A DNA stretch of 36,714 nt from a virus. Of the stretch, positions 1 to 6,680 are shown piece by piece; position 1 is the stretch's first letter, and the number at the start of each line of letters is the position of its first letter. Below the pieces are notes generated by a model. That model ran no database searches, had not been told where the DNA came from, and worked only from the letters and a program-made list of their open reading frames with translations. The stretch covers positions 1 to 36,714 of IMG/VR virus record IMGVR_UViG_3300047560_000541; one strand, given 5' to 3'. Made by a program: the position numbers and the translations under genes.

Positions 1-50
1 GCGAGCGCGTAGAGGGCAATCATCAAAGCGAAGGTGAAAAAGTTTTTCAT
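1..50 (-). CDS. Partial small membrane protein, runs off window start
   Basis: An ATG at 48-50 opens a minus-strand frame beginning MKNFFTFALMIALYALA and still open at base 1. A GAGG Shine-Dalgarno lies about 7 nt upstream. The residues form one hydrophobic segment after a short basic start, like a signal anchor or small membrane protein. If the window is a closed circle, the frame continues into the last bases (36714 downward) for 41 residues and ends 23 nt inside the start of the ParB-methyltransferase gene. Function is unknown; a small phage membrane protein such as a holin-like or superinfection protein is possible but not shown. Confidence 0.45.
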   Translation of the reverse strand, partial: MKNFFTFALMIALYAL

Positions 51-96
51 GGAAATAGCCTCGAAGAATGGGTGCGCCGCCCGTGGCGCGGGGTGA

Positions 97-240
97 TTAG
101 GCTGAAACAATCTTGGTGACGTGATAAACACGACCATCGAAGCCCCAGACCGTCGTGCCGTCGATATCCATAATCTTGAAAGGCTTGGAGCCTACTTTGT
201 TTTCGCGGACGATCTGGCCGATTTTGAAATTTGCGTTCAT
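97..240 (-). CDS. Small conserved-looking protein, 47 aa
   Basis: ATG at 238-240 follows an AAAGGAAG ribosome binding site; the TAA stop is at 97-99. The product begins MNANFKIGQIVRENK and contains FKIMDIDGTTVWGF. It looks like a small beta-rich domain (KIGQIV, KPFKIMDIDG, VYHVTKIV), superficially like short KOW/SH3-type or YodC-like proteins. It is the first gene downstream of the strong promoter at 290-318, so it should be well expressed when that promoter is on. No function is assigned. Confidence 0.6.
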   Translation of the reverse strand: MNANFKIGQIVRENKVGSKPFKIMDIDGTTVWGFDGRVYHVTKIVSA

Positions 241-289
241 CTTCCTTTCTCTTTGTTGGTGTTTCGGGCCATTCCCTCAACGTGGTGAA

Positions 290-318
290 ATTGTCCCTCT
301 AGTGTTGAATCCTGTCAA
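290..318 (-). promoter_or_regulatory. Strong sigma70-like promoter
   Basis: On the minus strand a perfect -35 TTGACA (plus 313-318) is followed by a 17-bp spacer and a -10 GACAAT (plus 290-295), about 50 nt upstream of the 47-aa gene. It lies between the end of the early operon (339) and the 47-aa gene. On a circular map it points toward the methyltransferase, terminase and the rest of the late block, so it could be a late or switch promoter. It is the best sigma70 match I saw in the window. Confidence 0.6.
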
Positions 319-322
319 CACT
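301..322. promoter_or_regulatory. Palindromic operator over the -35 box
   Basis: AGTGTTGA (301-308) and TCAACACT (315-322) are perfect 8-bp inverted arms with a 6-bp spacer. The right arm overlaps the -35 hexamer of the minus-strand promoter, so a dimeric repressor bound here would exclude RNA polymerase. I did not see a second copy elsewhere in the window. Confidence 0.55.
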
Positions 323-338
323 TACAAGCAAAAAAAGA

Positions 339-629
339 TCAGCGATTCCAAAGCGCTCGGATGATCGCGCGTAATTGCGCGCCGGCTTCGGCTCCACGCT
401 TGCGGTCGACGTGTTCGAGATATTCGCGACGACGCGAGAGCGTCTGCATCTTGATAACCGCCCGGGCCTCACATTCGAGCCGCCACTCCTCAGAATAGGA
501 ATCCACGACCCGGCCATCGTGAAGAGTGACCGGGGTGAATTCCCGACGCGGGAACGTGTTCCACGCCTCGGGGCGCTTAGAACGGAATGTCGGCGTCGTC
601 GGCGCTGGAGGAGTTCGGCGCGTAGCCAT
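339..629 (-). CDS. Small phage protein, 96 aa (DUF7696-like appearance)
   Basis: The ATG at 627-629 has a good AGGGAAG ribosome binding site, so I keep this start although it overlaps the SSB gene by 53 nt. The N-terminal ~25 residues are Pro/Thr/Arg-rich. The rest is a charged helical domain containing DGRVVDSYSEEWRLECEAR and RREYLEHVDRKRG. That SEEWR-ECEAR pattern is familiar from small uncharacterised phage proteins, I believe the DUF7696 type, but this is from memory. It is the last gene of the early operon. Function is unknown. Confidence 0.65.
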   Translation of the reverse strand: MATRRTPPAPTTPTFRSKRPEAWNTFPRREFTPVTLHDGRVVDSYSEEWRLECEARAVIKMQTLSRRREYLEHVDRKRGAEAGAQLRAIIRALWNR

Positions 630-888
630 TCGACTTCCCTGAGTTGTGCGCGTCTTGTTGTCCGTTGTCGTTGCGCGGCTCGAACATCGACAGAAGGATC
701 GACTCGCCGCCGCGACCGGATAGATCCGGAACGCCCGCCGGGTTGAACCACTTCGCCAGCATGATGAACTTGCCGCCGTCGTCGCCCTGCATGACCGCGC
801 CGACGTTTTGCCAGCGGCCTTTCTTGTTGCCGTTGCGGTCCTGATATTCGCCGGTCTTGACCGCGAGGTCGTATAGCTTCTTAGCCAT
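577..888 (-). CDS. ssb: Single-stranded DNA-binding-like protein, 103 aa
   Basis: The product starts MAKKLYDLAVKTGEY, has a beta-rich core (GRWQNVGAVMQGDDGGKFIMLAKWFNPAG) and then a Gly/Asn/Ser-rich linker. It ends DDADIPF, the acidic tip that in bacterial and phage SSBs recruits partner proteins. At about 100 residues it is shorter than E. coli SSB and resembles the compact phage type. Its ATG lies within the last codons of the 54-aa gene (8-nt overlap), implying translational coupling. Sitting with a nuclease and a RecA-like ATPase, it probably coats ssDNA in phage replication or recombination. Confidence 0.75.
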   Translation of the reverse strand: MAKKLYDLAVKTGEYQDRNGNKKGRWQNVGAVMQGDDGGKFIMLAKWFNPAGVPDLSGRGGESILLSMFEPRNDNGQQDAHNSGKSNGYAPNSSSADDADIPF

Positions 889-1045
889 GCTTCACCTCGA
901 TCGGGCTTACCATTCCGTGCGCCGCTCCGACGACCATCGCCCGCCTTTGTTCATTCTCGCGCGCGATCCTTTTCGCCGCCCATGCCGTGGTCTCGTGGTT
1001 ATGCCGCCGTCCAGGCCCTTTCTTCGTATAACTTGGGTTTTTCAT
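881..1045 (-). CDS. Small basic protein, 54 aa, unknown
   Basis: ATG at 1043-1045 overlaps the stop of the zinc-finger gene (TAATG) and has an AAGGTGG ribosome binding site; it stops at 881. The product begins MKNPSYTKKGPGRRHNHETT and is rich in Lys, Arg and His in its first half, then has a helical segment (AAKRIARENEQRRAMVVGAA). A longer frame open to 1231 exists, but this start is supported by coupling on both sides. It may bind nucleic acid because of its charge; no family is recognised. Confidence 0.6.
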   Translation of the reverse strand: MKNPSYTKKGPGRRHNHETTAWAAKRIARENEQRRAMVVGAAHGMVSPIEVKHG

Positions 1046-1269
1046 TATCCACCTTGTAAAAATGTAATCCGTCGATGTTCTCGCTCGCACTCGGCGTTGC
1101 AATAGAGCCTCAGCGATCCCTCCTCGAACTCGTCCCAACACGCCGGGTTTTGACAGTATCCCGTCGCCTCGACCTTCGGCGTCCGTGCCGCGTTGTTGAG
1201 GGTCTGCTTTATTGCGAGATCGGTCGACCATTGCTCGATCTCAGACGCCTTGTCGAACTCGTCAGCCAT
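1045..1269 (-). CDS. DksA/TraR-like zinc-finger protein, 74 aa
   Basis: It begins MADEFDKASEIEQWSTDLAIK, matching the N-terminal pattern of small phage TraR/DksA-type proteins (D-x-ASEIE...AIK). Four cysteines follow, CQNPAC and then YCNAEC, forming a C4 zinc finger near residues 39-62. Family members bind the RNA polymerase secondary channel or are uncharacterised phage C4 proteins. Its ATG overlaps the stop of the preceding gene (ATGGCTGA). It could tune host transcription during infection; that role is inferred from the family. Confidence 0.72.
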   Translation of the reverse strand: MADEFDKASEIEQWSTDLAIKQTLNNAARTPKVEATGYCQNPACWDEFEEGSLRLYCNAECEREHRRITFLQGG

Positions 1270-1573
1270 CTTCTTTCTGCTCCAGAGCGATCACCGCGCC
1301 CGCGAGGTAAACGATCGCCCCGAGGAGCTCACGGATCGCCGCGTCCTTTGGTAGACGTTGCGACTCCTCGGACTTCTTGAACGACTGGAAAAGGAGAGAG
1401 CCGACGCCGAAGCGTCGAGCCCCCTCGATGATGACTTGCTCGTGGAACGGTTCGCCCCGCGAATGTCTCTCAGCGCCTTTGCCTTTGGCCGCTTGATAGT
1501 AGGCGCGGGCGAGAACGTCCGCGAGTTTTTCGTAACCGGGGACGACCCGGTTATGCGTTGTCGTTTGCTCCAC
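1262..1573 (-). CDS. Conserved hypothetical early protein, 103 aa
   Basis: I choose a GTG start at 1571-1573, which lies inside the end of the HTH gene and has an upstream GAGGCG. The longer open frame to 1735 reads low-complexity Ser/Arg and is a shadow of that HTH gene. The product contains RHSRGEPFHEQVIIEGARRF and ends in a helical AIRELLGAIVYLAGAVIALEQ. The H-x-x-GEPF-x-xQ and RELLGAI-YLA-AVI pattern recalls phage proteins annotated near dATP/dGTP diphosphohydrolase families, but no metal-binding motif is clear. Function is unknown. Confidence 0.6.
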   Translation of the reverse strand: MEQTTTHNRVVPGYEKLADVLARAYYQAAKGKGAERHSRGEPFHEQVIIEGARRFGVGSLLFQSFKKSEESQRLPKDAAIRELLGAIVYLAGAVIALEQKEDG

Positions 1574-1760
1574 TTGTTTCGCCTCGTTGGTGTTTCTTCT
1601 CCCAGTCGACGAGCTCGGCGACCGGGTACACGACCCGGGCGCGTAGCTTGACGAACGGCGGACCGACGCGTTTGGATCGCCAGTTCGCGAGAGTGCCTCG
1701 CGTGATGACTTTCCCCCATCGCGTAATGAGGTCATCCACCGTTAGGTATTGCTGTTCCAT
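1551..1760 (-). CDS. HTH DNA-binding protein (excisionase/AlpA type), 69 aa
   Basis: MEQQYLTVDDLITRWGKVITRGTLANWRSKRVGPPFVKL is a winged-helix MerR-like motif of the HTH_17/AlpA/excisionase type: a helix-turn-helix over residues 6-30, then a wing around PPFVKLRARVVYPVAELVDW. A tail ending ANDNA follows. The ATG has AAGG just upstream and overlaps the end of the ATPase gene by 29 nt. Given an integrase and attP in the same genome it may be the excisionase, but its place in the early recombination operon also suits a transcription regulator. It is the only clear HTH regulator besides TerS. Confidence 0.75.
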   Translation of the reverse strand: MEQQYLTVDDLITRWGKVITRGTLANWRSKRVGPPFVKLRARVVYPVAELVDWEKKHQRGETSGANDNA

Positions 1761-2694
1761 CCTTATCCCCTAAGACTCGCGAGTTTAGATCCTCCAGCGC
1801 TTCGCCCCCCGCTTCGCCAGTTTTGCGGAGCTCGTCGAAGGCTTGCGCCGATGCTTTGAGATCATCCGGGCATTTCCCGCTCGGGTTTATCCCCTTGCGA
1901 ACAGTCGCCGGTAACGACTGCCACGCCGCCTGTAGGGCGGTCATTCCTTGCTCCGCAACATTCTGGAGCATCCCCCGGGCCTTCTCGACCTCGGCGTTTA
2001 CTTGAACCGCGCCGACCACCCACGCTCGCAATGCCGCGCCGTCCTCGTGGGTCAGGTAGCCGTTGCCCCTTCCGAGGATCGCTTGCAAATCGGCGGGGCA
2101 TTTTAGCACGTCCTGTTTGCGCCCCTGCTCGTGCATCATCAGCGAGACGGTCGCCTCGTAGGAGAAGTTCTTCTCGACGATCGGCTGGAGCCCGAGCGGT
2201 CGCGGGTTCTTCGGATCCGAGAAGTCGACCTTCTCACGCGCACGACTGCACACGATGATGTGCGCGGGGCATTGGAGCATGTGCGTCATGAAGCGCTTGT
2301 GCTTCGCCTTCGCGGTCCTCCAGTCGGGGAACTTCGACTGGTTAGCGATCCACTCGCAACCGCCTTCCGACTCCCACTCGTGGGAAACCGAGTCGATCAC
2401 GATCACTTCAGCGCCGGCATTGCACGCCGCGTCGATCGCTTCGATGTAGCGGTCCGGGGAGAACGGCGCGTAGAAGTCGATGATCCGGAACCGAGCCTTG
2501 CCCGGGAGAATGTCGGCGTTCAGCGACATACGCCGGTTCTCGGTGTCGATGCCGATGATCTTCGACCCGTCGCCCCCGGTGAGCCCGTAAGCGATATGGA
2601 GCGCCGTGTAGGTCTTGCCGCCCCCGGACACACCCGACAGTTGAATGAGGAGGTGCGCGCCTTGGCGCTCCGCCGTTTTGACTTGAAATGACAT
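1732..2694 (-). CDS. RecA-like P-loop ATPase (Sak4/AAA_24 type), 320 aa
   Basis: Start chosen at ATG 2692-2694 (MSFQVKTAERQ) with GAGG 5 nt upstream; a TTG six codons earlier would overlap the previous stop. A Walker A GVSGGGKT sits near residue 20 and a Walker B-like EVIVIDSVSHEW near residue 100. The sensor-like region HIIVCSRAREK and a helical C-terminal part follow. This compact RecA-core arrangement is typical of phage AAA_24/Sak4 proteins, which act with an SSB in single-strand annealing. The SSB and nuclease in the same operon support a recombination role. No separate RecT/Erf/beta gene is present. Confidence 0.78.
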   Translation of the reverse strand: MSFQVKTAERQGAHLLIQLSGVSGGGKTYTALHIAYGLTGGDGSKIIGIDTENRRMSLNADILPGKARFRIIDFYAPFSPDRYIEAIDAACNAGAEVIVIDSVSHEWESEGGCEWIANQSKFPDWRTAKAKHKRFMTHMLQCPAHIIVCSRAREKVDFSDPKNPRPLGLQPIVEKNFSYEATVSLMMHEQGRKQDVLKCPADLQAILGRGNGYLTHEDGAALRAWVVGAVQVNAEVEKARGMLQNVAEQGMTALQAAWQSLPATVRKGINPSGKCPDDLKASAQAFDELRKTGEAGGEALEDLNSRVLGDKDGTAIPNGG

Positions 2695-2701
2695 AAATAC
2701 C

Positions 2702-3733
2702 TCAGTAGGCAATGGTGATGTTTGGGATTAAACGCCTTGCAATCGCAATGACGACGGCTTTCGCTTGGGTATCATCGAGGCCCGCATGATCCGACAGCCC
2801 GACGACTGCCTCGTTGTGGATCTTCTTTTTGTGCTCAATGTCTCTAGCCCTCGCCTCTTCCGCGCGACGTTCGGATTCTTGCGCCGCCTCGATCCGTTTG
2901 CGCTCACGTTCGGCGGCTTCATCTTCCGCGCGCTTACGATCAGCAACAGCCTTTTCCTCGGCTTCTTTGCGCCGGTTCTCCGCGTCGATCGCTCTTTGTT
3001 CGGCTTCTTTCTTCTCAGCTTCCGCCCGTTCCGCAGCTAGTTTTGCCTCGATAATCTTCTGCTCGGAGGCTTGGCGTTCACGTTCCGCCGCTTCTTCAGC
3101 TATTGCGCGCTCGCGTTCCTCTCGCTCACGTTGCTCGATAATCTCAGCGTTAGCGGCCATCGTTCTCATTTTCTCGACAGCCGATAACCGAGCCGTCGCG
3201 GCTTCTTCGTATAGATCCCCGAAATAATCCTCGTTGATAACTACCAACTCCATCCTACCGACGGCGGCGTGGATCACTTCAGAAGTCGCGTTGATGTAGT
3301 GCGTCGGCTCAAGGCTAAACTCCGTTATGCGCTTGCGGACCGCTTCCGCTCGTTCGGCTTGTTCCTTTTCCTCGGCGGCCCGTCTTGCGACTTCATTTTC
3401 CCATTCTGTAAGCGGTTTCCTCACTTGATCGTGTAGGGAGTCCAGTTCATCGCGAATGGTTTTCCGGTTTGAGTCGATCAACTTTGGAAGCTCTTTAAGC
3501 TCCGCGACTAACTCCTTGCCGGCGTCATCAAGGTAGGTTTTCGAGCGCTTGACCTTATAAGCCAGAGACTTAATGGCGGCTCGCCCCTTCGCCGTTCCCG
3601 CGTCGTGTTCTTCCGTTGCGACGATCGACCTAATCTTGTTTATTACATTGCTCACCTGATCCGGATCCGTGAAAAACTCACGAACCGTCGTGGGCTCCAG
3701 TTGAACTAAAAGTGCGTTTTCTTCGTTACTCAT
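2702..3733 (-). CDS. Coiled-coil phage protein (DUF1351-like), 343 aa
   Basis: An N-terminal helical region (DQVSNVINKIRSIVATEEHD, then YKVKRSKTYLDDAGKELVAELKELPKLIDSNRK) leads into a very long Glu/Arg/Ala-rich coiled coil at about residues 195-305. The C-terminal domain contains DHAGLDDTQAKAVVIAIARRLIPNITI. The N-terminal half matches the pattern of phage DUF1351-type proteins commonly encoded next to recombination nucleases and ssDNA-annealing proteins. Automatic annotation may call it TolA-like because of the coiled coil. It lies between dUTPase and the RecA-like ATPase, so a structural or accessory role in phage recombination is likely. Confidence 0.7.
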   Translation of the reverse strand: MSNEENALLVQLEPTTVREFFTDPDQVSNVINKIRSIVATEEHDAGTAKGRAAIKSLAYKVKRSKTYLDDAGKELVAELKELPKLIDSNRKTIRDELDSLHDQVRKPLTEWENEVARRAAEEKEQAERAEAVRKRITEFSLEPTHYINATSEVIHAAVGRMELVVINEDYFGDLYEEAATARLSAVEKMRTMAANAEIIEQREREERERAIAEEAAERERQASEQKIIEAKLAAERAEAEKKEAEQRAIDAENRRKEAEEKAVADRKRAEDEAAERERKRIEAAQESERRAEEARARDIEHKKKIHNEAVVGLSDHAGLDDTQAKAVVIAIARRLIPNITIAY

Positions 3734-3736
3734 AAT

Positions 3737-4186
3737 TTACTTACCTGTTGAACCGAAACCGCCCGCGCCACGTTCGGTGCTGGTGAGCTCCTCGGTCTCG
3801 ATGAATGACACGCGCGGGTATGGGACGAGCATCGCCTGAGCGATCCGGTCGCCGTGCCGCACTTGGAGCATGTCGAGATCGGAGTCGTCTCGGGTCAGGT
3901 TGACCTTGACCTCGCCGCGATAGTCCGCGTCGATCACGCCGACGCAATTCCCGAGGCGCGTCGAGTTCTTGAACGCGTGACCCGAGCGCGAGAACACGAG
4001 CATGACGTGCCCGTGCGGGATCTCGAACGCGAGCCCGGTCGGGATCGCCTTCGGCTGGTTACGGTAGATCCGCGCGGAGTAGTCGTCGGTGTCGAAACAC
4101 GCGTGGAGATCGAAACACGCCGCGCCGTCGGTTGCATACTTCGGGACGATCGCGCCGGGGTGTAGCTTCTGGATCCTGATCTTCAT
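3737..4186 (-). CDS. dut: dUTP diphosphatase (dUTPase), 149 aa
   Basis: All five trimeric dUTPase motifs are visible: ATDGAACFDLHA (18-29), FSRSGHA (65-71), GVIDADYRGE (83-92, with the catalytic Asp), GDRIAQAML (112-120) and RGAGGFGSTGK (139-149, the P-loop-like C-terminal arm). The ATG at 4184-4186 overlaps the upstream nuclease stop (ATGA), which fixes the start; an upstream in-frame ATG lies inside the nuclease gene. The enzyme hydrolyses dUTP to dUMP and pyrophosphate, keeping uracil out of phage DNA and feeding dTMP synthesis. Confidence 0.95.
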   Translation of the reverse strand: MKIRIQKLHPGAIVPKYATDGAACFDLHACFDTDDYSARIYRNQPKAIPTGLAFEIPHGHVMLVFSRSGHAFKNSTRLGNCVGVIDADYRGEVKVNLTRDDSDLDMLQVRHGDRIAQAMLVPYPRVSFIETEELTSTERGAGGFGSTGK

Positions 4187-5082
4187 GCGCGCGCCCCCTC
4201 GAACTTCTTCGCATACCAAACGGGGACGCTGATTGGCTGGATCTTCGACGAGTAACCCGGCCACTCGCCGGACGTGTGCCCACGATGTAGCCGCTCAAGG
4301 TTCGCCCGATACTCGAAGCGTCCGAGCTCGCGAGCCTCGTCGTCGAGACGATAGACCGCGACCGCGTATGGCGGTTTCTTCTCCACCACGAGGAACACGA
4401 ACTCGCGCGGGCGTTCAATCTTCGCGCCGCTTTGTCCGACCGCGTGCCCCGTGCCGTCGAGATAGAACGCGTCTTGGACGTGGTAGCGCCACTTGGCGAT
4501 AGATCGGTCGAACTCTTCGGGACTTGCGTCCTCGGTCGTCTTGACGTCGACGATGATCCCGTCCTCGCGCCAGAAGTCAGGACGACAGCGCAACAGGAGC
4601 CCGGTTGCGGGGTCGTTCCAATAGGCGGATGCTTCAGCGACGCCGGGGACGCTAGTCAAAAGAGCGAACGCGGCGGGATGCTTGTAGACCGTGGCGACCA
4701 TTGCTTTAAGCGTGTCGAGGTCCTCTTGGCTGATCTGCTCCTTGCCAGCGTTTTTCGCGTCGAAGGAGTCCCAAAAATAGATAGCCTCGATTGTCTCCGC
4801 GCTCGGTTTCTTTGCGTTGCGTTGCCCGCTCGTTGGTCGCTTTGGCGCGTCGGTCGGCGTGACGACGTAGCGATCAGCAAAACACGCGGGCTCCAGAAGC
4901 GCCGTGTGGAACGCCGATCCGATGAACTGCGCGGCGGTTTGTTCGCGGTTGTCGTTCGCCGCGTCCTTGTTGGTTTTGTAATGCAACAGCGACCGATTAA
5001 CGCGGTCGAGATCAGACTTAGAGTCGCCGGGTCCCCCGTGGTACTCCTCATTTGCTAGGTCGTAGTAGATGCCAGCTTGCAT
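4183..5082 (-). CDS. PDDEXK exonuclease, RecE-like (DUF3799 type), 299 aa
   Basis: The start is ATG 5080-5082 (MQAGIYYDLANEEYH) with GAGGT 4 nt upstream; the open frame extends further up but that part is the control region. Family hallmarks are GSAFHTALLEP (H59), RCRPDFW (D169), IIVDVKTT (D179, K181) and YHVQDAFYLDG (Q203). Together these form a lambda-exonuclease/RecE-type PDDEXK core with the D-DxK triad and the downstream Q/Y helix. It is the first gene of the leftward early operon and probably resects dsDNA ends to give ssDNA for the SSB and RecA-like ATPase. Confidence 0.85.
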   Translation of the reverse strand: MQAGIYYDLANEEYHGGPGDSKSDLDRVNRSLLHYKTNKDAANDNREQTAAQFIGSAFHTALLEPACFADRYVVTPTDAPKRPTSGQRNAKKPSAETIEAIYFWDSFDAKNAGKEQISQEDLDTLKAMVATVYKHPAAFALLTSVPGVAEASAYWNDPATGLLLRCRPDFWREDGIIVDVKTTEDASPEEFDRSIAKWRYHVQDAFYLDGTGHAVGQSGAKIERPREFVFLVVEKKPPYAVAVYRLDDEARELGRFEYRANLERLHRGHTSGEWPGYSSKIQPISVPVWYAKKFEGARA

Positions 5083-5220
5083 AGTTACCTCGTTATCCGA
5101 GTGATTGTTTGTGATTGTTGTGCGTCTTGCGTGACGCGGCGTGAAGTATACACGCTCTGCAACCGTGTGCGTCACTTCGAGACAATGAAACGAGAAAAAT
5201 GCGTTAGTCAACCGACTCGG

Positions 5221-5226
5221 TATAAT
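5221..5226 (+). promoter_or_regulatory. TATAAT -10 box for helicase gene
   Basis: A consensus TATAAT lies 44 bp upstream of the helicase GTG. No convincing -35 is found at 16-18 bp, so the promoter may need an activator or be weak. Confidence 0.4.
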
Positions 5227-5258
5227 TCATGCCCGCGTAATCAATGCATCATGAATTA
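5223..5258. promoter_or_regulatory. 9-bp inverted repeat over the helicase -10 region
   Basis: TAATTCATG (5223-5231) and CATGAATTA (5250-5258) are perfect 9-bp inverted arms separated by 18 bp. The left arm overlaps the TATAAT box and the right arm abuts the helicase ribosome binding site. This placement suits an operator. Confidence 0.5.
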
Positions 5259-5270
5259 GGGTGAACGAAC

Positions 5271-6680
5271 GTGGTTAGGTTGCAACTCCGCGACTATCAA
5301 ATGGAGATCGTGGACAAGGCGAGAAACGCGCTGAAAGTGTCTCGTCGTGTCCTTGTCCAAGCTCCGACCGGCGCGGGAAAGACCGCGCTTGCCTCCTATA
5401 TTTCAAGCGGGGCCGCATCCCGTGGCACGGTCTGGTTCGTCTGCCATCGCGCCGAACTTGTCGCGCAGACGAGTTACACTTTTGGCAAATTTGGGATTGT
5501 CCACGGATTTATCGCGTCGGGCTATCCATACGATCAGCGCCACTCGGTGTTCATCTGCTCGATCGACACGCTTAAAAACCGCCTCGGGATCGTTGCGCCG
5601 CCTCGGTTGATTATCTTCGACGAATGCCACCACCTCGGGGCGGCGGGTTGGACGCGCGTGCAGGAAGCCTTCCCGAACGCATGGAACATCGGCCTGTCGG
5701 CGACCCCCCAGAGGCTCGACGGGAAAGGGCTCGGCGCGAACTTCGACGAGATCGTTCTGGGGCCTTCGGTCGCTTGGTTGATCGAGCAAGGCCACCTCTC
5801 ACAATATCGTGCATACGCCCCGAGCGCCCCGGACATGTCGGGCGTGAAAAGGTCGATGGGCGACTATTCGAAGTCGGAGACAGAGAAGCGCGCCGACACG
5901 CCGACCTTGACCGGCGACGCGATCAGCCATTGGCGGAAACATGCGCCTGGACTTCGATCTGTAGCTTTCGGCGTGACTGTGGCGCACTCTCAGCATATTG
6001 CGGAACAATTCCGAGCCGCCGGGATCCCCGCCGCGCATCTTGACGGGACCACGCCGAAGTTCGAACGCGCGAGGATCGTCCGCGACTTTGCGTCGGGGGA
6101 TCTCGTGGTGCTCTCGAACGTCGACCTCTTCGGCGAGGGGTTCGACTTGTCGGCGATCGCCCAGAGGGACGTCACGATCGATTGCGTTCTCCAAATGAGG
6201 CCGACCCAATCGCTCGCGCTCCACCTCCAGCAAGTCGGGCGAGCGTTACGCCCTGCCCCGGGCAAGACGGCGATTATCCTCGACCACGCTGGAAACATGC
6301 ACCGCCACGGCTTACCCGACGAGGACCGCGACTGGTCGCTCGAAGGGCGCGAGGCGAAGAAAAAGGCCGCGAACGATAACGGGCCCCCGCCGCCGATAAC
6401 GTGCGACGGTTGCTTCGGTCAGATACGCCGACCGGCTCCGCCCGAGTGCCCCTATTGCGGGAAGCGGATCGCGCCGAACGTGCGCGAGGTCACGGTTGGC
6501 GACGGCGAATTGAAGGAAATCACGGAGCGCGAAAAGATCGAGATCCGGAACCGGCGGATCCGTGAACAGGCGGAAGCCCAAACGATGAACGATCTCGTGG
6601 CGCTCGGAGAGTCGCGCGGCTACTCGAACCCGAAGGGATGGGCCTACCGTGTATTCAACAATCGGAGACGCCGCGCCTAA
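5271..6680 (+). CDS. SF2 DNA helicase (DECH-box), 469 aa
   Basis: A GTG start at 5271 follows TTAGGGTG. Helicase motifs occur in order: Q-like LRDYQ (6-10), Walker A APTGAGKT (31-38), Walker B DECH (117-120), motif III SAT (143-145), a second RecA domain, and motif VI QVGRALRP (321-328). A four-cysteine zinc ribbon (C378, C381, C393, C396) and a charged helical C-terminus follow. This matches phage DEAD/DEAH-like SF2 helicases related to UvsW/RadD used in replication or recombination. It is the only gene on the plus strand, and its end overlaps the convergent dioxygenase gene by 4 nt. Confidence 0.88.
   Translation: MVRLQLRDYQMEIVDKARNALKVSRRVLVQAPTGAGKTALASYISSGAASRGTVWFVCHRAELVAQTSYTFGKFGIVHGFIASGYPYDQRHSVFICSIDTLKNRLGIVAPPRLIIFDECHHLGAAGWTRVQEAFPNAWNIGLSATPQRLDGKGLGANFDEIVLGPSVAWLIEQGHLSQYRAYAPSAPDMSGVKRSMGDYSKSETEKRADTPTLTGDAISHWRKHAPGLRSVAFGVTVAHSQHIAEQFRAAGIPAAHLDGTTPKFERARIVRDFASGDLVVLSNVDLFGEGFDLSAIAQRDVTIDCVLQMRPTQSLALHLQQVGRALRPAPGKTAIILDHAGNMHRHGLPDEDRDWSLEGREAKKKAANDNGPPPPITCDGCFGQIRRPAPPECPYCGKRIAPNVREVTVGDGELKEITEREKIEIRNRRIREQAEAQTMNDLVALGESRGYSNPKGWAYRVFNNRRRRA

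Larger units (their letters stand above)
5083..5270. promoter_or_regulatory. Divergent early control region
   Basis: This 188-bp AT-richer region separates the leftward recombination operon from the rightward helicase. It holds a tandem 10-bp near-repeat (GTGATTGTTT at 5101-5110, GTGATTGTTG at 5111-5120) and a short inverted repeat GCGTC/GACGC (5122-5126, 5133-5137). GTGACGC (5131-5137) and GCGTCAC (5169-5175) form a second inverted pair. A leftward -10-like TATACT is on the minus strand near 5147-5152 with no good -35. A rightward TATAAT is at 5221-5226. Confidence 0.55.

Noticed and set aside
50-96. Hairpin GCGCC/GGCGC downstream of the 47-aa gene as terminator
   Set aside because: The stem is only 5 bp and no T-run follows on the minus strand.
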